NCBI GenBank assembly: GCA_020137815.1
Contig: CM035356.1
Location: forward strand, 1,276,232-1,340,231
DNA length: 64,000 bases
From: Hormiphora californensis
Lineage: Eukaryota; Ctenophora; Tentaculata; Cydippida; Pleurobrachiidae
Direction of reading: 5' to 3'
In this document: piece after piece, positions 24,351 through 64,000 of the stretch
How the letters are laid out: the number at the start of each line of letters is the position of its first letter
How positions within the stretch are numbered: position 1 is the first letter of the stretch
The notes under the pieces: generated by a model
Told to the model about the DNA's origin: nothing
Databases searched by the model: none
The model's input: the letters and a program-made list of their open reading frames with translations, nothing else
Translations under genes and position numbers: made by a program

Positions 24351-26154
24351 ATGGCAGTACCTGTTACAGGGCTGGTGTTCCGACAACTGTTCGATTCAGG
24401 CAGCAGTACCTACACTTATATTATCGGTTTGTTTTACTGTGTTGGCTGTCCATGTCCAATAGTAGTCAGGGTAGTTTTTTCATTGTGTAATACAATGTCA
24501 ACGTCTTTGTCCACATTTGTGTTGTTGACCCCTTTTCCGTCCCCTAATTGTCTCAGTCTTTGGTAATTTACCAATCTCAGTCTACCCCTGCCATTACAGG
24601 TTGTGCAGCTACCCGGATCGCAGCGATCATTGACCCGGTGTATGAGAAGGTGACCCGTGATACCAAGATGGTATCTGAACTTGATCTCCAACTGAAGTTT
24701 GCAATGAACACTCACTGCCACGCAGATCATGTTACAGGTTTGAAACACTCACTGCCACGCAGATCATGTTACAGGTTTGAAACACTCACTGCCACGCAGA
24801 TCATGTTACAGGTTTGAAACACTCACTGCCACGCAGATCATGTTACAGGTTTGAAACACTCCTATAGTTATGGGTAGTTTACCTTGTAAATGTGCAGTGA
24901 GTGTGTGTGTACCCATATTTAAAGTTCTACGCACCCACCCCCTAAATGAGCTGTTATACTCTGTCAGAGCATTGGCCTGACAGGTTATACCAGTGTATCA
25001 ATAAATCAAAAAGCTCTCTGACCCATTCTAGGCACGGCTGCACTAAGGACGGCTACTGGCTGCCAGACAGTTATAGCAAGGGCTTCAGGTGCTAAAGCTG
25101 ACATCTTTCTAGACGACAATGAGATCTTCAAAATCGGTAAAAATAATTAGACACGTGTACTGGATAGTCTTTTTTAAACTGTGAACCACCATACATGGTC
25201 CATTGCAGCCTTTAAATTGCAGGTCTATATACGGGTAAACCTCTCTCTCTCTCAAATGACTGTTATTCAGGTGATCTAGAGCTGGAGGCACGGAGGACAC
25301 CAGGCCACACTGACGGGTGTATCAGCTATATACTACACAAATATGGCCTCTGCTTCACAGGTATATAAGTGTACACTGTACACTGTACTTCAGTACAATG
25401 CACATATTCATAGTCAGTAGGGTTCAATATATCATGATTCGACCAAACATTTAGCAGAAGACTCGTGACACCATCAATTGCCATCTTGTTTAATCACTTA
25501 TTAACCACCCGTTAATCACTTATTAACCACCCGTTAATCACCTGCTAAATCCCCGTCAGGTGATGCACTGATGATCAGGGCCTGTGGTAGAACAGATTTC
25601 CAGCAGGGTTGTCCTCAGAGACTGTTTAAGAGTGTACATGAGAGGCTCTTTACACTACCTGACAGTTACAGTGTTTACCCTGCACACGACTATCAAGGTG
25701 GGTTGACTTGGGTAACCATGGTAACCTGGGTGCAGTAGTTACCATGGTAACCAGGGTTCAGTTACCATGGTAATCAATAAACTAGCGCCTTCCATTTTCA
25801 GGTCGAACCCAGACAAGTATTGGAGAGGAGAAGAGGTTCAATCCTCGGTTAACAAAAAGCGAGGAGGAGTTCGTGTCTATCATGGATAACCTTGGTTAGA
25901 AAAAAATTGCTATTTAACTTGCTTTGGCCTTTGCTCGACCTTCTTTCACCGTGCTTTTACACATTTTGTAAAGGGTTAGAACATAGAGAAACATTAAATT
26001 TACACACTAATTTAATTCTCTCTAACTAGGACTCAAGTACCCAGCCAAGATTGATGTCTCAGTTCCCTGGAATCTGCGGTGTGGACCTACCGAGGCAGAG
26101 GATGCAGCAATACTGGCAGATATTGCTGCCAACAAACCTCCCAAACCACTTTAG
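24351..26154 (+). CDS. ETHE1: Persulfide dioxygenase ETHE1 (metallo-beta-lactamase fold)
   Basis: Seven exons: 24351-24426, 24600-24737, 25032-25136, 25271-25360, 25560-25697, 25802-25894, 26030-26154. Every internal junction is phase 1; total 254 residues, the same as human ETHE1. It oxidises glutathione persulfide to sulfite in mitochondrial sulfide catabolism. The metal site is complete: THCHADH (exon 2), TPGHTDG (exon 4) and FTGDAL (exon 4/5). CGRTDFQQG and YPAHDYQG are also family signatures. Only about nine residues precede the FRQLF motif, fewer than in human ETHE1, so a classical mitochondrial presequence is not obvious. The exon 6 donor is G|GTTAGA, weaker than the others. Exon 2 is followed by tandem copies of its own 3' end and donor. 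Confidence 0.96.
24738..24861 (+). repeat. 37-bp tandem repeat copying the ETHE1 exon 2 end and its splice donor
   Basis: Three full extra copies (24738-24774, 24775-24811, 24812-24848) of a unit made of the start of the intron and the last 29 bases of exon 2, each recreating CATGTTACAG|GTTTGA. The repeated coding part is the metal-binding HCHADH motif. Three units add 111 bases, a multiple of three. Confidence 0.95.
25711..25774. promoter_or_regulatory. Cluster of three X-box-like palindromes in ETHE1 intron 5
   Basis: GGTAACCATGGTAACC (25711-25726), GTTACCATGGTAACC (25738-25752) and GTTACCATGGTAAT (25761-25774) in 64 bases. They resemble RFX-factor X-boxes; they may alternatively be a local tandem repeat. 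Confidence 0.4.
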
Positions 26155-26910
26155 TACTACTACAGTGTAGTATAGTGTAGTAGTAGTAGTACACCCCTCT
26201 GTTCACATTTTGCAAAACACTAAGATGCACAAAGAAGGTAGTGGAGGACAATAAAGTATGTAATTGTTGTTAGCTTCTTTTACACACTTTTTTTTCTATA
26301 CAACTGACAATTCTTCTTTTTTTTAGTTTCACGAGTTTAACCTAATGTTTTTGACCAAGTGTACAAAACTGTCCATTTTCTTGTCACCCCCTTCCCAGCT
26401 CCCTCACCTCTGAACATGTACGTGACGCGCGGGATCCTGAAACAGTGAAAAGTGAAGGATGTGCGCTTAGCTGTGTGCGCGGCGCAGTCCACACCCCTGC
26501 TGCAGTGTTACATCACATCTCCAGGTGTGACAGTTGCAATGCAGTATCCTGTGACACTTGCACTGATCTGCAGAGGCTGACACATGACAGCGAGAGGGGT
26601 GAGGGATAAGGAGGGTCATGTTTCCAATATTTGATTGTTAAATTGTGTCAGAATGTAGCATCCCTTTGAAAATCAACCGAGTTTTGTTAAAGTCTCCACA
26701 TACAACTGATACAATCCCCAATTAGAATTACCTACCAAGTTCCCCTTGATGTTCATCAAGTATACCTAGTTGGTATATACAGTATATCCTATTTCCTAGT
26801 TAGTATCCAGCCATGCTTCGTCCCCACTACTCCCTAACACCTCTATACCCCCTGATTCCCTATCAGTATTCAACTCCCCTCCCATCTTGTAGCGTGTTAG
26901 AAATGTTAAG
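26155..26910. other. ETHE1-Kelch gap, with a possible Cys-rich exon
   Basis: Bases about 26399-26597 form an acceptor-to-donor open stretch (cttcccag before, GAGAGGG|GTGAGG after) encoding a Cys-rich peptide including RCDSCNAVSCDTCTDL. It cannot splice in frame directly to the Kelch start exon, because a stop follows. A splice acceptor (cttgtag, ending 26892) lies 18 bases before the Kelch ATG. The exon is a weak candidate only. Confidence 0.25.
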
Positions 26911-58697
<31,787 letters not shown>

Positions 58698-59050
58698 GTA
58701 GGATACCAACTCATTTTCACATACATCTAATAATAGCTAATAATACGTCACGCGAAAGCTAACGCCGGCCAAGATTGAGAGCCGACAGACTGGGAACATG
58801 TCAAATTAAATTTCCCATGCTCAAATCGATCTGACAAGTGAATTCCGATAGGATTGGAAACATTAGAAATTTCTGACGTTTCCAAGAATAAATTTATTGT
58901 CCCATGTGAGGGATATTGCTATTTTACTTCAGTAATGAGTCATGTTTTTGTGATTTAAAAGCTAGCTGATAGATAAGCTAAGATTACTAAAATGTTTGTC
59001 TACTGTCTCTCTACTGTATTGTCTCATATCACGCTCGGATACTGTTACGT
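58698..59050. other. Gap between last visible Kelch exon and the receptor 3' end
   Basis: No kelch-blade coding sequence found on the plus strand. Read-through of the last donor would stop after about 20 codons. An AATAAA lies near 58889. Convergent with the minus-strand receptor gene. Confidence 0.45.
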
Positions 59051-62000
59051 TTAGCTAGGATAGCCGGCCACCTCACCATCTCCTTCTCCTCTTCCCTCCT
59101 CCCCCTCCTCAGGTGGGGTATCTTCCTGGGTGTCACTTGGGTATGGCAGCACGTAGTCAGTTAGAATCCTAACTCGCCGTAACAAGGCCTTTGTGAAGGT
59201 GAGAGTGGGGCTCAGGGCGTGTCCATGGTGGCCTTCTTGAGTCTTGTACCGCCACCACAACGTGCTCCACTACCTGAAGTAGAGTTAGTTACGAAAGAAA
59301 GGGGCAAGTTTTTAAAAACTTTAAAAAAAACTTAGTTAATTAGTTAGGAATTTTAATTAAGATGAGTTGATTATTTAATCAATTAAGAGTGACATTGTGA
59401 GCACTGAAAGTGCATTATATATGGCTGCTAAGAGATTGTGAAATCTTACCAGGAGAATGATCCCAAATGATAGAGTTGTAATGAGGGCAATGAATATGCC
59501 TTCCATTGAGTTCATCCCTAGTGTCAGGGGCCTCCCTGAGCTTCCAGAATCATCGCAATATCCCCCAGAACCCTCCTCTCCTCCCCCTCCCCCTCCTCCG
59601 TGGTCAGTATGCTTTTTGCCCTTTAACCACCTAGTAGTTAGGGTGGGAAGGAAGGAAGTGAGGGGAGTTAGCGGGTGAGAGAAAAATAATTCTCAACCAC
59701 CTACAAGCTAAATTGTTACAGTGAATCAATTATTTACCAGCTTCTCTCGTGACAAATAAATCAAGGTTTGTAATGGTGTATTTTATCTGTACCAACGAAC
59801 AAGGTGGTTAGCCCGCCGAATGGACAGACTGCGTAGCATGGCAAAGATAGAATACCAAAAATAAGACTTATAAACATCTAGCTGTCAACTATCCTTAATC
59901 CCAGTTTCCAAGAATCTATTCATTTCAACAAAAAACAGGTGTAAACCTTACCTAGACCAGTACTCATCCAGTTTCCCATTCTCTCTGTACTTCAGAATAA
60001 ATGAGTTGATCAACTCTGCATAGGGTGCCCCTTTTGGGAACCCGAAAGCATACTCAAAACTCTGAAAATCAGAGCTAATCTTGACGATATCACAACTTTC
60101 ATAAAATGCATAATCCATGATGGGGGTTTCGTAGATAAAGACAAACTTTCCTTCCTTCACTCGTGATATCCCTTGAGTTTCATTGGACACAAACACAGCT
60201 CTCTCATACAGCTCCCTGAAGAGGTGGAGGTTTTTGATATTCTGAACGGGGCAAATCCTTTAGAGTTTGGGTTATAAGGTTTACCTGTTTGTGTTTTGGG
60301 TGTTTGACTGAGAATGGTATCAGTGTGCGTTCCACTCACAGTTCCCCATCTTATCTCAGTCTAAGCAGAATTATAGAGTGAGATTTTGGTATTGGCCACC
60401 CCCTACTAGAAAGTCATCTCGGCTTATGGCAAGGAGATAAGCACCTGATCAGGCCATTGGAGGCAAGGCAAGGGAGACCTGTTTTTTAGCACGTACGCAG
60501 ATTTTATCGGCTGGTATCTTATTTCTGAGAGGCCTTCAGACAAATTATCATGCGCCCAGAAAGAGAGAAAGAGAGAAACAGTTTGGAAAAACGGGGAAGG
60601 ACGATGCAGCTCAGTGCAGCTACCGCCTTTTTCAGACTCTCATATCAGGCAGCCAGACGAACGGTTCAATTCACCGCTCATCCCTGGATCATATACCTGT
60701 GCTAGCAGGTCACTGACGCTCTTGATGCCCACTTTCATGTTATTAACGGTGAGGGAGGCTGCAGGTTGGCGGTGTACATGGAGAGAACGATCATCATGAA
60801 GAACCACCAGGACCAGATGAACCTGGGAGAGAGAGAGATTGTTACTTTAACTAGGGGAGAGTAGGATGAACCTGGGAGAGAGATTGTTACTTTAACTAGG
60901 GGAGAGAGTAGGATGAACCTGGGAGAGAGATTGTTACTTTAACTAGGGGAGAGTATGATGAACCTGGGAGAGAGATTGTTACTTTAACTAGGGGAGAGAG
61001 TAGGATGAACCTGGGAGAGAGATTGTTACTTTAACTAGGGGAGAGTAGGATGAACCTGGGAGAGAGATTGTTACTTTAACTAGGGGAGAGAGTAGGATGA
61101 ACCTGGGAGAGAGATTGTTACTTTAACTAGGGGAGAGAGTAGGATGAACCTGGGAGAGAGATTGTTACTTTAACTAGGGGAGAGTAGGATGAACCTGGGA
61201 GAGAGATTGTTACTTTAACTAGGGGAGAGTAGGATGAACCTGGGAGAGAGATTGTTACTTTAACTAGGGGAGAGTAGGATGAACCTGGGAGAGAGATTGT
61301 TACTTTAACTAGGGGAGAGAAGGATAACACTGCAGTCAATTTGAAATGGGTTGTTACTGACTAACTATGCTAAGATAATACCTTGCGGAGAGGCACTCAG
61401 GACTTTCCCCGCGTGTCTTCCCAAACAGTCCCGTACTAACAATCCATGCTGAGTTGTAGAGATTCGTCCCACTGCCCTTATCCTGTCCAATAATCCTCTC
61501 CAACAGACACTCCTGCTGTTTCCTCCTCCCTATCCCCACAACTCCCCTCCTCTCCATAACCCCCTTCCTCTTTACACACTCGTTACACGGGCAGGAAAGG
61601 ACGGCGTTAGCAAAACTGGCATTGTGCCCATAAGGACTCATTCTGTTTGTGGTGTAGAACAAGAGGGTAACGATCACGTTCATGATTAGGACGGAGTACC
61701 AAACTCTGTTCTCAAAGGGAAGGAGAAAAAAGAAGCGGTTGCTGGTCGCGGTACTACCCCTCACAACTGCACTGATACTCGCATCCATGAAGGGGAAGGA
61801 GAAATCAATAACATGTTTCCTCTCGTAGTTTACTGATAAATGGCACCTGCTGCTATGTCGATCTCTTTCTCTTTGAGTTGTCTGACCAGCCCCGTCCAGG
61901 TCCCCCTCTGGCTCTTGCTACCCCACTGTTTATCAGGCGGCTGGGTGAACACATAGGTGAAGTTGAGGTCCTCCGAGAGTTGCTGCATAAGATCAATCAT

Positions 62001-63554
62001 GTAGCCCCGATAACACTTGTTACCCTCACACGCACCCAACGCCTCAAATATAAAGGGAGCAGAGGGGAGGATCCCGCACACAAAGTGCATACCCTGAAGG
62101 GTCCTGGGCGAGGCAGGAGGGGGTGTGTCAGAATGCTCAAAATATATTGGTTTGTAGGGGATGAGGAGGCGTTTATTAACATTCTCCCATCTCCCAACCC
62201 TCACGAAGTTTTGATTCTGTAGATTCATAATGTCGTATATAATGTTCCTGGGCCAGCGTTCCTCCGTGAATTGGATATGCCCGGTAACTCCTCCCAATAG
62301 CTCAACCTTCAATAGGGCATCCAGGAACCGCCTTCCTCCCTCCCATTTCTCCTCCTTTTCCCTGCAGGAATACCGCCCAGGAACTAGGGGGTCCAACAGC
62401 AGGCCTGTCCCAGGATCTGTCTCTCCCATCAGACTCTCCAGCCCCTTAGCAAACACCTTGATAGTATCGTATATAGTGAGCACGTACCCATCCAGACTAT
62501 CCTGTTTAGCTGGGTACAGGGTGCCCCATTTCATGTATAGTGTCTTGTACTGGTCTCGTGCCATGTCCACAGTGGGTCTAGTACCCAACAACCCGTTCAG
62601 GTACAGAGGTATCACCCCAAACTCCCCCTTTAGTACTGTCGGCTGGGTCGTGATAGCATCAGTTACTATCCAGGCGTACTCCCCTCCCATTAACCCGTAC
62701 TTGAAGGCTTGTTCCAGGATGGGGCCACTATACCACCCATCACATATCAACACCACTATTCGGGAGAGGGAGGACTTGATGATATCCAACTCCTCACTGA
62801 TATCTAGCTGACCATGGTCGTTGTGCCCGTCAGGAGCAGTGAATTGTTGGTTGCTATGGACACGGTAGTCATGGGTGATTGCCAGGGCTTGGAGACGCAG
62901 CATTCCGTTAATCCCATAGTCATCATCTGAAGTCAGGATGGAGAACCCTTTCCAGTTGTGATACCTGCACGGGAGGATTGTGGTTTTGGGGAGGGAAACA
63001 TTAATAACCATTTGGGGATGACACGCCCCCCTGTCAACAGAGATTTCTCAAATTTAAGAAGGGAGGGGCCATTGTCTGGCGCGTTACATGAGTCTCGACA
63101 ATGAGTTTCAGCTCGCAGGCGAAGTTCTCGACATGTTGCAGGGAGCGGGGAATGCAAGTTATTGTGGGGTTATGGGGCCAGACATTGACAGGGGAAGGGA
63201 TTGTAATACTTGTGAGACAAGGGAGGGGATCCGATCAGTGGAGACATGTGTCACTGATAATATCAATGAAAAAGAAGGGTGCAACACTCACAGCCATCAC
63301 AACTGTTTCTTTTCCTCCCTCAATCACTTTATAAAGTCTCTTTACCTGAGTAACTCGAAGATGGCCTCGCACTGTTTAAAGTCACTAGGCATCATGTTGA
63401 TCAGGAATTCTGTAGCATCATTCTGTAGGATGTAGGGGTTGGTGGCAGAGGGACTGATTACGGGAATGTTGAAACTTGTAGCTATCTCAGCTATCACCTG
63501 AAGGGGGGTGTGGGGAGGGTTGATAGCGATGTTACCCCTGGCCCTACCTTGCAT
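59051..63554 (-). CDS. Ionotropic glutamate receptor subunit, N-terminus off window or unresolved, two frame breaks
   Basis: Minus-strand exons: 63346-63497 (possibly to 63554), 61382-62964, 60697-60822, 59952-60241, 59450-59630, 59051-59269 (stop TAA). Order: amino-terminal ligand-binding-like domain (FNIPVISPSATNPY, FSILTSDDDYG), S1 (TWTGLVRQLKEKEIDIAAG, YERKHVIDFSFPF with the alpha-carboxyl-binding Arg), TM1 (WYSVLIMNVIVTLLFY), pore loop (STGLFGK TRGESPECLSAR), M3 (SMYTANL then AASLTV, the SYTANLAA gate), S2 (VKEGKFVFIYETPIMDYAF with the ligand-contacting Glu; APYAELINSFILKY), TM4 (MEGIFIALITTLSFGIILL), acidic tail. One base appears missing near 61830 and another near 60763, the latter inside the gate motif. 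The upstream exon (about 63548-63640) is ambiguous. Pore residues differ from the AMPA Q/R-site pattern. Receptor class certain; ligand unknown. Confidence 0.88.
60242..60696. other. Receptor intron between the M3 and S2 exons
   Basis: Ordinary intron sequence, with a short GA-rich run near 60560. Nothing else seen. Confidence 0.4.
60815..61316 (-). repeat. 45-47-bp tandem repeat over a receptor splice acceptor, about 11 copies
   Basis: Read on the minus strand, each unit is CTAGTTAAAGTAACAATCTC, TCTCCCAG and GTTCATCC: the polypyrimidine tract, the acceptor and the first exon bases of the M3 exon. The functional copy is at 60822/60823. Lengths alternate between 45 and 47 by an extra AG. Confidence 0.93.
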
Positions 63555-64000
63555 GCCCTACTACCGCAATGCAGCCTGTCGGGTAGTTTCAACAGGGAGG
63601 CCGAGGGAGGGGGGCTTTTCCTGTACATTTTGTAGAGCTCAGTTATAAACATTTTAGTGATGCGACACATGATTACCCCCTTGGTTACGAAATAACCCCT
63701 CTAAAGCCGGGCGACCTTTGCTCGCGCCGGCAAGGGGTATAGGTAACTTCGTAACCAAATTACCCCCCTTGCTTATTGATGAACTGAATTAAGTTACACC
63801 AACGAAGAAAAACACATTTCATTTTTTGTTTAGAACTAAACATTTACACATTTTGAAATTAAATCATATCTAATACTATTAGGATTTTTTGCTCTATAAT
63901 CTATATCTTCTAGCAGCTTAGCCACTCCACCTTCTAGCAGTTTAGCCACTCCACCTTCTAGCAGTTTAGCCACATAGCATTATCGTTTCCGGGAGAATGC
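63555..64000. other. Receptor upstream region and window end
   Basis: A minus-strand open stretch from about 63690 to 63548 ends in a plausible donor (GCATGCAAG|GTAGGG) and could be a receptor exon, but the junction to 63497 is not clear. CTTCTAGCAGTTTAGCCACT repeats (63906-63976) are a three-copy tandem. No other gene. Confidence 0.35.

Noticed and set aside
62230-62811. 193-residue plus-strand frame
   Set aside because: Antisense shadow of the receptor amino-terminal domain exon.

Overview
This is an animal nuclear genome segment using the standard genetic code. Genes are cut by many short GT-AG introns with pyrimidine-rich 3' ends. Intergenic gaps are short, genes lie inside introns of other genes, and CT/GA microsatellites, palindromes and transposons are frequent. 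The gene set (ClC-2-type chloride channel, ionotropic glutamate receptor, BTB-BACK-Kelch protein, bHLH-PAS-like protein) is metazoan. The compact layout, nested genes and splice acceptors close to start codons would suit a non-bilaterian such as a ctenophore or sponge, but the sequence alone does not fix the phylum.

Layout. 0.1-7 kb: a tight same-strand housekeeping block. It holds the 3' part of EIF5B, FARSA (apparently preceded in frame by an exon encoding an eEF1B-type GST-C-like domain), and an intronless HEAT-repeat gene with one frame break. 7.6-21.6 kb: a complete ClC-1/2/K-type channel gene, whose first intron carries a 3.7-kb palindromic foldback element with a 32-bp minisatellite and whose intron after exon 3 carries a minus-strand unknown gene with an inverted duplicate of its 3' end. 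23-26 kb: a small C2H2-type protein gene and a complete ETHE1 (persulfide dioxygenase). 26.9-58.7 kb: a BTB-BACK-Kelch gene spread over 32 kb. Its introns hold an intronless bHLH-PAS-like gene (35.7 kb), a 49-bp minisatellite (40.0-41.5 kb), a two-exon unknown gene (42.7 kb) and a LINE (54.6-57.9 kb). One of its kelch exons is split by a 6.2-kb element with 303-bp terminal inverted repeats, AG...CT ends and a 6-bp target duplication (44.9-51.1 kb), which are hallmarks of Maverick/Polinton integration. 59-63.6 kb: a minus-strand ionotropic glutamate receptor, cut by the window edge.

Two cross-cutting patterns stand out. First, short tandem duplications sit exactly on splice junctions in ETHE1, the kelch gene (donor and acceptor), the 42.7-kb nested gene, the ClC gene and the glutamate receptor. 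Second, five otherwise well-preserved coding regions contain single-base frame breaks (four with one extra base; the receptor has two with one base missing). Sequence error in short homopolymers is the simplest explanation, but it should be checked against reads.
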